This document shows positions 7,539 to 14,523 of a DNA stretch of 22,149 nt, piece after piece (positions within the stretch are counted from its first letter, which is position 1; every line of letters begins with the position of its first letter). The notes below the pieces were generated by a model. It saw only the letters and a program-made list of their open reading frames with translations. It was not told the DNA's origin and did no database searches. The stretch covers positions 1-22,149 of the forward strand of contig JAISMA010000167.1 of NCBI GenBank assembly GCA_031276985.1. The letters are read 5' to 3'. The position numbers were made by a program, and so were the translations under genes. The DNA comes from Helicobacteraceae bacterium. GTDB taxonomy: Bacteria; Campylobacterota; Campylobacteria; Campylobacterales; SZUA-545.

Positions 7539-8603
7539 ATGACGCTGGAGTTTTTGGCGATCGACTATCGACACCCCGCTTTTAGCGTCGCTATGTTACT
7601 GTTGTTTGTGGCGGCGGTGGCGATACTAAATCATCTTGTCGTCGCGTCGAGAAAAAAGCGGCAGGAAAGAAAGCTGGCGCGGTTTATGTCAGGCTTTGAT
7701 TGGGCTGGAGGCGGCAAGGATTACAAGGCGTTGCTAACCTCGCAACCCGATTCGTTTAACTCGCTTATGCTACTTGCCGACATATATTTCAAAAGCGCGC
7801 AATACGCCGAATCGATTCATATCTATCTGGCTTTGCTGGATATGACCGCCGATAAATCGCTTCGCATCGAGGCGATGACGCGGCTTGGCGGCAGTTATCA
7901 CAGGGCTGGCTTTTATCAGCGTAGCCGCGATATTCTGCTTGAATCGCTCAAGCTCAAAGCGCGAAATCAAGAGGCGCTGGAGCTTTTGTTGATAATATAC
8001 GAGCAGACCAAAGAGTACAATCGCGCGCTGGAAGTTATCGACGCGCTGGAAGAATTTGGTTTGGATTACGCCAAAGAGCGATCGTTTTTGAAGGTTAAAG
8101 CCGTCGAGAACGATCCGTTTTTATCGGGCGAAAAGAAAGAAGCGACGCTCATGGAGCTTCAAAAAGAAGATCCGCGTCTATTCGCGGCGGTTTTTGAATA
8201 TGTTTTAACGCATAATCCAAAAAACGTCTGGCGCGTAATCGACGCGGATCGCGTTGGCGACGCGCTTGATCTCTTTTGGCGCATGCCCGAAGCGTATTTC
8301 GACGAAAGCGAAGCGCTAAAATATCCGCTTTTAAGAGAGCTGTACACCGCCAAAGGACGTTTGAGCGCCGCAAGCGAAAGCGCGATCTTCGAGTTTGACG
8401 CGCTAATCAAACTCGGCGACGAAAAAGCGATCGCCGATCTTACGTTCGAGTATCGGTGTCCGCGTTGCGCCGCGAGCTTTCCTATGCGTTTTTCGCGCTG
8501 TCCAAACTGTCATAGAGCGGAGATCGCGCAGGTTAAGCCCGTATTGATCAAAAACGCGAAAGGCGATAAAACGGACTACGACGTTAGCGCCAATTTTTAT
8601 TAA
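7539..8603 (+). CDS. LapB/YciM-like membrane TPR protein with C-terminal zinc ribbon
   Basis: 354 aa. One N-terminal membrane helix (about 17-37) is followed by a basic stretch, then TPR-like helical hairpins (about 60-290), and a rubredoxin-type metal knuckle CPRC (307-310) with CPNC (321-324). This architecture is that of E. coli LapB/YciM, which regulates lipopolysaccharide synthesis through LpxC degradation at the inner membrane. Whether the Campylobacterota protein does the same is inference. A hypothetical gene at this position next to rnhA-rnc-aroC is, as I recall, conserved in H. pylori and C. jejuni. The spacing to rnhA is 9 nt. Confidence 0.82.
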   Translation: MTLEFLAIDYRHPAFSVAMLLLFVAAVAILNHLVVASRKKRQERKLARFMSGFDWAGGGKDYKALLTSQPDSFNSLMLLADIYFKSAQYAESIHIYLALLDMTADKSLRIEAMTRLGGSYHRAGFYQRSRDILLESLKLKARNQEALELLLIIYEQTKEYNRALEVIDALEEFGLDYAKERSFLKVKAVENDPFLSGEKKEATLMELQKEDPRLFAAVFEYVLTHNPKNVWRVIDADRVGDALDLFWRMPEAYFDESEALKYPLLRELYTAKGRLSAASESAIFEFDALIKLGDEKAIADLTFEYRCPRCAASFPMRFSRCPNCHRAEIAQVKPVLIKNAKGDKTDYDVSANFY

Positions 8604-8612
8604 AGAGACGTT

Positions 8613-9041
8613 ATGAAAAAAGTAAAAATTTTCACCGACGGCAGTTCGCTGGGCAATCCGGGTTTTGGCGGCTGGTGCGCGATTCTAAGCTACGGCGATC
8701 GCCGCAAAGTATTAAAAGGCGGCGAAGATCTAACCACCAATAACCGCATGGAGCTAACCGCGCCGATCGAGGCGTTAAAAGCGCTTAAAGAGCCGTGCGA
8801 AGCGGAGATCGTTACCGATAGTTCCTACGTGGCAAAAGGGATAAACGAGTGGCTTGAAGGCTGGCAAAAAAAGAACTTCGCCAAAGTGAAAAACCCCGAT
8901 CTGTGGAAGGCGTATATCGAAGCGTCCAAAAAGCATAAAATTTGCGCCGTTTGGGTGCGCGGGCACAACGGGCACAAAGAGAACGAAGAGTGCGATCAAA
9001 TCGCCAAAAGCGAGGCGGAAGCAAGAAGGCGGCGGTTGTGA
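8613..9041 (+). CDS. rnhA: Ribonuclease HI
   Basis: 142 aa. It cuts the RNA strand of RNA-DNA hybrids (R-loops, primers). The four catalytic acids are visible: DGSS (D9), MEL (E47), TDSSYV (D69) and ECDQIA (D128), with the flexible-loop His in VRGHNGH (H118). The basic handle LEGWQKKNFAKVKNPDLW is present, as in E. coli RNase HI. The stop codon overlaps the likely GTG start of rnc (GTGA), so the two are coupled. Confidence 0.95.
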   Translation: MKKVKIFTDGSSLGNPGFGGWCAILSYGDRRKVLKGGEDLTTNNRMELTAPIEALKALKEPCEAEIVTDSSYVAKGINEWLEGWQKKNFAKVKNPDLWKAYIEASKKHKICAVWVRGHNGHKENEECDQIAKSEAEARRRRL

Positions 9042-9721
9042 AAAACGCTATGGACGCGCTTGAAAAACGCATAGGCTATCGTTTCGCCTCGCGCCGATTG
9101 CTGAAAACCGCGCTAACCCACCGAAGCGTAAAAGGCGAGGCAAACAACGAGCGGCTGGAGTTTTTGGGCGACGCGGTAATGGATTTGATCGTGGGCGAAT
9201 ATCTTTACGAATCGTTTGCCGATTACGGCGAGGGCGATCTGACCAAACTTCGCGCCGCTTTAGTTAGCGAAGAGGCGTTTGCGAAGATCGCATTGTTTTT
9301 GGGACTGGATTTGGCGCTGTTTTTATCTCCGTCCGAGATCAAAAACAACGGGCGCAAAAAGCCCTCGATTTTGGCGAACGCTTACGAGGCGCTAATCGGC
9401 GCGATCTATCTCGACGGCGGTTTGGAAGCCGCGGCGCGCTGCGCGATCGCCGCTCAAAACGCGCTGTTTGGCGACGCCGATCCAAAAACGCTGTTAAGCG
9501 ATCACAAAACGAGGCTTCAAGAGCTGACGCAGGCGCGATTTGGCGTTATTCCGGAGTATCGCGTTTTGGGCGAAACCGGACCCGATCACAAAAAAGAGTT
9601 TTGCGTCGCGTTAAGCGTGAGCGGCGCGTTTATCGCTTCAGGCAAAGGCGCGAGCAAAAAAGCCGCCGAGCAGGAAGCGGCGAAAGCGGCTTTGATCGCT
9701 ATGGAGGGCGACGATGAATAG
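9038..9721 (+). CDS. rnc: Ribonuclease III
   Basis: 227 aa if started at GTG 9038, which overlaps the rnhA stop and has AGAAGG 8 nt upstream. ATG 9050 is possible but its Shine-Dalgarno would be about 20 nt away, and longer in-frame starts lie within rnhA. It cleaves double-stranded RNA in rRNA and mRNA maturation. The nuclease signature NERLEFLGDAVMDLIVGEYL is followed by the second acid cluster ANAYEALIGAIYLDGG; the C-terminal dsRNA-binding domain runs from SDHKTRLQEL to the end (KKAAEQEAAKAAL). The stop overlaps an ATG (ATGAATAG) that starts the duplicated aroC fragment. Its last 13 codons or so are copied in the adjacent tandem duplication. Confidence 0.95.
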   Translation: MKNAMDALEKRIGYRFASRRLLKTALTHRSVKGEANNERLEFLGDAVMDLIVGEYLYESFADYGEGDLTKLRAALVSEEAFAKIALFLGLDLALFLSPSEIKNNGRKKPSILANAYEALIGAIYLDGGLEAAARCAIAAQNALFGDADPKTLLSDHKTRLQELTQARFGVIPEYRVLGETGPDHKKEFCVALSVSGAFIASGKGASKKAAEQEAAKAALIAMEGDDE

Positions 9722-10025
9722 CTTCGGCTTGAAACTGCGCTTAACGACCTTTGGCGAATCGCACGGCGCTTGCGTCGGCGGCGTTCTCGACGGCGTTCCC
9801 GCGGGACTTGCGATTGACGAGGCGTTTATCCAAAGCGAGCTTGAACGGCGGCAGAAAGCGGCTTTGATCGCTATGGAGGGCAACGATGAATAGCTTCGGC
9901 TTTAGACTGCGCTTAACGACCTTTGGCGAATCGCACGGCGCTTGCGTTGGCGGCGTTCTCGACGGCGTTCCCGCGGGACTTGCGATTGACGAGGCGTTTA
10001 TCCAAAGCGAGCTTGATCGGCGCAG
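9682..10025 (+). repeat. 172-bp tandem duplication across the rnc/aroC junction
   Basis: Copy 1 is 9682-9853 and copy 2 begins at 9854, offset exactly 172 nt. They differ at only about five substitutions (for example GAC/AAC, TTGAAA/TTTAGA, GTC/GTT, GAA/GAT), and the alignment frays with a 1-nt indel at the end. The unit holds the last codons of rnc and the first roughly 46 codons of aroC. Confidence 0.93.
9714..9893 (+). pseudogene. Truncated aroC copy fused to the rnc tail (59 codons)
   Basis: This ORF starts at the ATG overlapping the rnc stop and reads the normal chorismate synthase N-terminus (LRLTTFGESHGACVGG), then after about 46 codons crosses the duplication junction. It continues in frame into the duplicated rnc C-terminus (KAALIAMEGNDE) and stops at TAG. 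Because the unit length (172) is not a multiple of three, the rnc tail moves into the aroC frame. The stop again overlaps the ATG of the intact aroC, so the original ATGAATAG coupling is recreated. It has no complete domain and is probably only a coupling relay. Confidence 0.8.
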
Positions 10026-10974
10026 AGGCGGCGCTTCAATCGCCGCCACGCCGCGCAAGGAAGCCGATCGCGCCGAGATATTAAGCGGCGCGTTTGAAGG
10101 GCGATCGACGGGCGCGCCAATCGCCTTTTTGATCGCCAACGCCGCCGTCCGCAGCCAAGATTACGACGATTTGCGCGATCTGTTTCGTCCCGCGCACGCC
10201 GATTATTCGTGGTTTATGAAATATGGCGTCCGCGATCACAGAGGCGGCGGGCGATCGAGCGCCAGAGAGAGCGCGGCGAGAGTTGTCGGCGGCGCGATCG
10301 CCAAACTAATTTTGCAAACGATCGGCGCGAAGGTCGAAAGCGGCGTGTCGGCGGTAGGCGCAATCGCGGGCGAAATACGCGATTTTGACTACGCCAAAAC
10401 CAGCCCGATCTTTGCGCTAGATCCGCGCAAAGAAGCGGAGCAGACGGAAGCGATTGCGCGCGCAAAGCGCGATGGCGACTCGATTGGCGCGGTCGTCAAA
10501 ATCCGCGCCACGGGCGTTCCCGCAGGACTTGGCGAGCCGCTTTACGCCAAACTTGACGCAAAATTAGCCGAAGCCATAATGGGCGTCAACGCCGTCAAAG
10601 CGGTCGAGATCGGCGCGGGTGCTCTCGCGTCGGCTATGCTTGGTAGCGAATGCAACGATCAGATGAGCGCGGCGGGGTTTTTGAGCGCCAACGCGGGCGG
10701 CGTTTTGGGCGGCGTAAGCAGCGGCGCGGCAATCGAGATAACGGCGCATTTCAAGCCAACCCCGTCAATCGCAAAGCCGCAAAAAACGCTTGATACCAGC
10801 TTAAACGAGCGCGTTATCGAAATCAAAGGGCGGCACGACAGCTGCGTGGGCGTTCGCGGAAGCGTCGTTTGCGAGGCGATGACCGCTTTGGTTTTAGCCG
10901 ATATGGCGTTGCTTAATATGGGAAGCAAAATCGAGCATTTATCCGCGCTTTACCTCCCGCAATCGCCCGTTTAA
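9886..10974 (+). CDS. aroC: Chorismate synthase
   Basis: 362 aa, full length. It converts EPSP to chorismate, the last step of the shikimate pathway, using reduced FMN. Signature blocks: FGESHGACVGGVLDGVPAG near the N-terminus (His in SHG is catalytic), GGGRSSARESAARV (about 122-135), and a C-terminal RHDSCVG block with the second catalytic His. The ATG at 9886 overlaps the stop of the truncated duplicate. It is the last gene of the proC-to-aroC run; no terminator hairpin with a T-run follows. Confidence 0.95.
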   Translation: MNSFGFRLRLTTFGESHGACVGGVLDGVPAGLAIDEAFIQSELDRRRGGASIAATPRKEADRAEILSGAFEGRSTGAPIAFLIANAAVRSQDYDDLRDLFRPAHADYSWFMKYGVRDHRGGGRSSARESAARVVGGAIAKLILQTIGAKVESGVSAVGAIAGEIRDFDYAKTSPIFALDPRKEAEQTEAIARAKRDGDSIGAVVKIRATGVPAGLGEPLYAKLDAKLAEAIMGVNAVKAVEIGAGALASAMLGSECNDQMSAAGFLSANAGGVLGGVSSGAAIEITAHFKPTPSIAKPQKTLDTSLNERVIEIKGRHDSCVGVRGSVVCEAMTALVLADMALLNMGSKIEHLSALYLPQSPV

Positions 10975-11262
10975 CCCGCCCGCTCCGCCATTTTCGCCTC
11001 CCCTCTCGTCATTCTGCGCTTTAGTCGCAGAATCTATTCCCTAAAGCGTTCGCAATGAGATCGCGCTTGTTATCGCTACGCGATTTTTGGATTCTCGCCT
11101 TCCTCCGCGCCTTGCGTCGCTGTCGCGGCTGGCGCACTTCGCGGGTATGACAATCAGCGCGTTTGATCGTTCAACGCAACGCGAACGCTTCAACCACAAG
11201 AATGACGAAAATGGCGCTGGCATAACGGTTTGCGAGCATATCAGCGCTATAATTCAATCCAA
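10975..11262. other. Spacer with dispersed-repeat copies, no gene seen
   Basis: Between aroC and the AT-rich island. It contains one palindromic repeat (11008-11036) and degenerate relatives (GCGGGTATGACAA near 11143-11155). Base composition changes sharply at its right end. No tRNA or convincing small gene was seen. Confidence 0.6.
11008..11036 (+). repeat. Dispersed palindrome copy (GTCATTCTGCG family)
   Basis: ATTCTGCG (11011-11018), 7-nt loop, CGCAGAAT (11026-11033), flanked by GTC and CTA as in the other copies. Confidence 0.8.
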
Positions 11263-11586
11263 ATGAAAATACTCGATGAGCAATTTAGATCGGCAACGCT
11301 TATACAAAGGCAGGCAGGCGGAGCAAAAGTCTGTTTTTATTACCCCAAAAAATATAAAGGTTTATTGTTTGACAACAGAGATATTGTGTCTCACGTAGCG
11401 AGCGTGATCGTAGCGCCGCAGAGCAACAAAGAAAAAAAGATGAGAGCTAAATTGTTTTTAGTTAGAGGTCGCTTTTTTTCAATAGAATTTCCTAAAAGAC
11501 CTGAAGCATATATGCAAAAACGCGGCATTGATATTAACAAAGATGAATTACGCGTCATCACAGTGGAATCCTATATAAAGACATAG
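11263..11586 (+). CDS. Unknown protein sharing a domain with the SUKH-like neighbour
   Basis: 107 aa from ATG 11263 (a TTG 33 nt upstream is also in frame). The block RAKLFLVRGRFFSIEFPKRP matches the pattern of VKIKIWLVQGYIFSLTFDRAP in the next gene, so both carry the same N-terminal domain. Here the protein ends where the neighbour continues into its SUKH-like part. It therefore looks like a truncated or single-domain immunity-type protein. The codon use is AT-rich compared with aroC. No catalytic motif or membrane segment is visible. Confidence 0.6.
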   Translation: MKILDEQFRSATLIQRQAGGAKVCFYYPKKYKGLLFDNRDIVSHVASVIVAPQSNKEKKMRAKLFLVRGRFFSIEFPKRPEAYMQKRGIDINKDELRVITVESYIKT

Positions 11587-11652
11587 GTATTGGAGTTGGC
11601 ACAGGCGAAGTCCATGAGGAGAATTACAAAATGATATATAAACGGAAATACT

Positions 11653-12513
11653 ATGCCAAATATCATTAAAAATATATTTGGTCATAAGTCGCATTTCTAT
11701 CCTTACGAAACAGAGCTTTTGAATAAGGTAAAGTCGCTTTTGAACAAAGAGGCGCAAAACTTGTTTCAAAGACAGATAGATATGGTGAATAAAGTACAAC
11801 GTCTATCAAATAACAAAGAGGTAAATTTATATAGAATGCGATTCGGGAAACCAACTTTTGACGATAGTATTCGCTTCCCTAACTTAATTAAGGAAGCAAT
11901 TCTTGCCAAAGCCTGTTTTATCGGCGAAAGCGGTAAGGCGGTTAAAATAAAGATTTGGCTTGTGCAAGGATACATATTTTCTCTAACTTTTGATAGGGCG
12001 CCAAAAATACTTTGCGCGACTTCCGCTCTTAAGGATATATTGCCAACAATAAAAGACGTAAAAATAATAACAGACCCTATGAACGAGAACAAATCGCACA
12101 ATAAAATAGAAATTGATATACCAAGAATCGAAATTAAAGATATTGTTGCCAAAGCCTACAAATTCCTATTGCCGACCGAAATTCAATCGGCTTTAGATGT
12201 TATTGATGCGAAATTGCCCAATGATTATATTGATTTGATTTATAAAACCAATGGCGCAAACGGTAAAGGTTTTTTAATTTATGGGATTAAGGAAATAAGA
12301 GAAATAATTTTTGATAGTCGCAGTTATTATATATTAGCTGAATTCGAAGGATTTGGAATTATAGCTGTTGAAGGAGAAAGCAATAATGGGGAACTTTACT
12401 TGTTGCAATATGAGATTGAGAACATAAAACCTCTTGGAATATCGTTTGAACGCGCTCTAAGAGAGGCATTAAGATTGCAACAAATACTGCAAAACGGGAA
12501 CAATTTGTTATGA
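11653..12513 (+). CDS. SUKH (SMI1/KNR4)-like immunity protein candidate
   Basis: 286 aa, no signal peptide or membrane segment. A basic helical N-terminus is followed by an unnamed domain (about 60-140) shared with the preceding gene. The C-terminal part (about 173-280) has the SMI1/KNR4 pattern: a start LPTEIQSALDVIDAKLPNDY, then LIYKTNGANGKGF and IYGIKEIREI. SUKH proteins typically neutralise nuclease-type polymorphic toxins such as Rhs or CDI C-termini. The gene sits directly before an orphan Rhs tip and its stop overlaps that gene's ATG (ATGA). The target toxin is not in the window, unless the frame remnant at 11547-11669 was part of it. AT-rich and likely acquired by transfer. The SUKH call is from pattern only. 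Confidence 0.6.
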   Translation: MPNIIKNIFGHKSHFYPYETELLNKVKSLLNKEAQNLFQRQIDMVNKVQRLSNNKEVNLYRMRFGKPTFDDSIRFPNLIKEAILAKACFIGESGKAVKIKIWLVQGYIFSLTFDRAPKILCATSALKDILPTIKDVKIITDPMNENKSHNKIEIDIPRIEIKDIVAKAYKFLLPTEIQSALDVIDAKLPNDYIDLIYKTNGANGKGFLIYGIKEIREIIFDSRSYYILAEFEGFGIIAVEGESNNGELYLLQYEIENIKPLGISFERALREALRLQQILQNGNNLL

Positions 12514-13028
12514 ACCTCTTGTTAGGCTTCGCTGGAGGTCTTTACGATAAGGATACAAAGCTAATCAGATTTGGCTTTAGGGATTACGATCCCTTTACTG
12601 GCAGATGGACTGCCAAAGATCCGATTGACTTTAACGGAGGATCGTCCAATCTTTACGCTTATGTAGGCAATGATCCGATAAACTACATCGACCCTGACGG
12701 AAAACTACCTGTATGGGTTGTGCCTGTTATCTATGGAGGACTAGCGGGAGGCTTTACAAACGGCGCTATGACAAGGTTGCAAGGAGGCTCATGGCCTGAC
12801 GCTGCTCGCTCATTTACATTCGGCTTTGTCGCAGGCGCGGCGACTATGGGGTCTGGACTAGCGGCAAACAAGGCTGTAACGGAAATTGGCGAGTATGGTT
12901 GGATTGTTCTAGGCTCGGCAATGGACTTGACCCTCAACTCTATATCAGGCATTATGGGCGTTAATAATGTTGACGCAACCATAAAGATTATTAAGGAAGT
13001 CCCCGCTAACGCTTGCGAGGAAAAATAG
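12510..13028 (+). CDS. Orphan Rhs core plus C-terminal tip
   Basis: 172 aa. Residues 5-64 are the end of the Rhs-associated core: LGFAGGLYD, RFGFRDYDPFTGRWTAKDPI, NLYAYVGNDPINYIDPDG. Everything upstream (the YD-repeat shell) is missing, and the ORF starts at ATG overlapping the SUKH gene stop. After the DPDG junction the variable tip (65-172) is hydrophobic and glycine-rich (VIYGGLAGGF, GFVAGAATMGSGLAANKA), without nuclease motifs; it could be a membrane-active toxin or a translocation segment. This is the usual form of a displaced rhs-CT cassette kept beside its immunity gene. Function as an orphan tip, rather than a dead fragment, is inference. Confidence 0.82.
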   Translation: MNLLLGFAGGLYDKDTKLIRFGFRDYDPFTGRWTAKDPIDFNGGSSNLYAYVGNDPINYIDPDGKLPVWVVPVIYGGLAGGFTNGAMTRLQGGSWPDAARSFTFGFVAGAATMGSGLAANKAVTEIGEYGWIVLGSAMDLTLNSISGIMGVNNVDATIKIIKEVPANACEEK

Positions 13029-13037
13029 GCGGCATAA

Positions 13038-13460
13038 ATGCTTACTAATACATATCTGAAAATACTTGGCTTCGCATTCGCCTTTGTCGTTGTTTGCTAC
13101 GCTATATATCTAAACTACAAATACGGTATTGAAAGAGTGGAGGCGATAAGAAAAAAAATATCTATAGCAGCGGTTCTATTAACGTTTATTTGGATCGTTG
13201 CCACCAATGACGTTGACGGAAAAAACACGGGCGGAGCGCCTATTTATTTCATAATTTTATTTCCTTTATTCGTTGGTCCATTTTATTTTTTTGGAAAACA
13301 AAGCTATAATATCATAATAGAACAAGCGCGCCTTCCTATAAGTTATCTTGTTTTCCAGCTAATCAATATTTTATTGCCAGCATTGGTGGCAGGAATGGCG
13401 ATAGCGTCGATACTAGACGAACATATATTTTACAAGCAAGTTGAACAACCAAATGTCTAA
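13038..13460 (+). CDS. Four-helix membrane protein, candidate immunity for the Rhs tip
   Basis: 140 aa with four predicted membrane helices (about 7-25, 41-56, 69-86, 101-125) and short loops; no signal-peptide site. It starts 9 nt after the orphan Rhs gene. An integral-membrane immunity protein would suit a membrane-inserting toxin tip, which is what the glycine-rich C-terminus of the neighbour suggests. No family is recognised. Its last codons lie in the first copy of a 20-bp direct repeat (13452-13471). Confidence 0.65.
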   Translation: MLTNTYLKILGFAFAFVVVCYAIYLNYKYGIERVEAIRKKISIAAVLLTFIWIVATNDVDGKNTGGAPIYFIILFPLFVGPFYFFGKQSYNIIIEQARLPISYLVFQLINILLPALVAGMAIASILDEHIFYKQVEQPNV

Positions 13461-13471
13461 ACTCCCGCATA
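13452..13471 (+). repeat. 20-bp direct repeat, left copy
   Basis: AATGTCTAAACTCCCGCATA. The right copy at 13974-13993 differs only at base 7 (C). The repeat contains the stop codon of the four-helix membrane protein. Confidence 0.85.
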
Positions 13472-13505
13472 ATCTAATCATTAAACCTTACGGTTGTCCG
13501 CCCGA

Positions 13506-13802
13506 ATGATAAAAGCGCTTGAGATATTGATAAAAGTACTTATTGTTTATGGCGCTCCGATTATGTTCGCAGCGACATATATTAAAGAATCGCATAACAG
13601 TTACGCTTTATTAAAGGCTTTATTAGCGGCAACGGGTCCGTTGTTATTTCTATTTTGGAATAGAAAACTTTACGATAAAGAAAAACAACGAATTTCATAT
13701 CCCATATTTCTGTTATTTGCTATTGCAATACTAATGATCTTTGTCATATTAGGAACTTATCGCCTTCTATATTTTGCTAAAACTGGTATTTTAGAATGGT
13801 AA
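13506..13802 (+). CDS. Small three-helix membrane protein
   Basis: 98 aa from ATG 13506 (a TTG four codons upstream is also in frame). Predicted helices lie near residues 4-23, 35-51 and 65-88, separated by short charged loops (RKLYDKEKQR). AT-rich, no family recognised. It lies between the two 20-bp direct repeats together with the 58-aa protein whose ATG overlaps its end, suggesting a two-gene unit. It could be another immunity protein of the Rhs island. Confidence 0.55.
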   Translation: MIKALEILIKVLIVYGAPIMFAATYIKESHNSYALLKALLAATGPLLFLFWNRKLYDKEKQRISYPIFLLFAIAILMIFVILGTYRLLYFAKTGILEW

Positions 13803-13972
13803 CCGCAAGTAGTTCTATTTTTGAAAAGTTTATTGATGCCATAGTTGGATCAACATTGACCAAAATTGACATTACAGACGATCCGTTTATTAATGCTATT
13901 CTGTTTCCATTCATATTTTTAGGGTTTGCTTACCTACTAATGAAAATATCCTCGCGCGGAAGTCGTAAATGA
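13796..13972 (+). CDS. 58-aa single-pass membrane protein
   Basis: A short gene whose ATG (13796) overlaps the end of the preceding gene by 7 nt. The protein starts MVTASSSIFEKF, has an acidic stretch (KIDITDDP, 23-30), one membrane helix (about 31-50, FINAILFPFIFLGFAYLLM) and a basic tail (SSRGSRK), giving a clear cytoplasmic C-terminus. Overlap with the upstream gene and a plausible membrane topology argue for a real gene. No family is recognised. Confidence 0.5.
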   Translation: MVTASSSIFEKFIDAIVGSTLTKIDITDDPFINAILFPFIFLGFAYLLMKISSRGSRK

Positions 13973-13973
13973 T

Positions 13974-13993
13974 AATGTCCAAACTCCCGCATA
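13974..13993 (+). repeat. 20-bp direct repeat, right copy
   Basis: AATGTCCAAACTCCCGCATA, one mismatch to 13452-13471. It begins right after the stop of the 58-aa gene. A degenerate dRS3-like palindrome (GTCATTTCCACGAAAGCAG) follows. Confidence 0.85.
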
Positions 13994-14055
13994 TCGTCAT
14001 TTCCACGAAAGCAGAAATGGCGGGAGAAGGAATCCTTTAGCGCTTTTCTTTAATT

Positions 14056-14427
14056 TTAAGACACATCCGAATCGTTCGCGCGATCGGCTTTATTTTTCAG
14101 GTTTTTATAAACCTCGCTACGATGCGCGACGTACAAAACTAAAGCCGTTTGATCGTCGTATTCTACGATTGCCCGATAGTTGCCGATCCTCAACCGCCAT
14201 AAACCCGCGAATTCGCCCGTAAGCGCGTATCCAAACATCGCGAAGCGATGGCAAACGAGATCGCATTGCCTTAACCAGCGTTCGCGTCTCTCGTCATTCT
14301 GTGCGTAGTCGCAGAATCTAGCATTAATGCCGATCGCCTCATCTTGATTTTTTACAAGCGTAAATTGTCGTTTCCGAGATCGTCGATTCATCGTCGTTCG
14401 CAAAGTTCTTTTGACCTTCTTTGTCAT
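14056..14427 (-). pseudogene. RelE/ParE-family toxin remnant with repeat-derived N-terminus
   Basis: Open for 123 codons. The C-terminal part is a clear RelE/ParE toxin end: ALTGEFAGLWRLRIGNYRAI (about 68-87), then VEYDDQTALVLYVAHRSEVYKN. In normal RelE proteins the preceding 40-45 residues form two helices. Here that region includes INARFCDYAQNDE, the translation of a dispersed palindrome (14293-14320), and a very basic start. No antitoxin gene adjoins it on either side. The likeliest reading is a chromosomal toxin whose 5' part was broken by the repeat. The ORF is still open, so an active product cannot be excluded. Confidence 0.6.
14293..14320 (+). repeat. Dispersed palindrome copy inside the relE-like remnant
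   Basis: GTCATTCTGTGCGTAGTCGC then AGAATCTA: stem ATTCTGTG/CGCAGAAT (one G-T pair), 6-nt loop CGTAGT. Confidence 0.8.
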
Positions 14428-14492
14428 TCTTTAGGTTGGACAAATTGTCGCTGGGTTGGAGCGTTTGCGATCGCTACGCGGTTAAGTTTTTG

Positions 14493-14498
14493 TAGAAT
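14493..14498 (+). promoter_or_regulatory. Candidate -10 box of trpA
   Basis: TAGAAT 25 nt before the trpA ATG, followed by a T-run and AAGG as ribosome site. No good -35 box. Confidence 0.3.
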
Positions 14499-14523
14499 AC
14501 CGCATTTTTTGCAAGGTTTCGCG

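Noticed and set aside
9741..10139. Minus-strand frame with internally repeated protein sequence
   Set aside because: The repeat is only the antisense of the rnc/aroC duplication, not a repeat protein.
14344..14523. Longer trpA start 60 codons upstream
   Set aside because: The upstream part overlaps the toxin remnant and repeat DNA and lacks homology; ATG 14524 has a ribosome site and gives the family's length.
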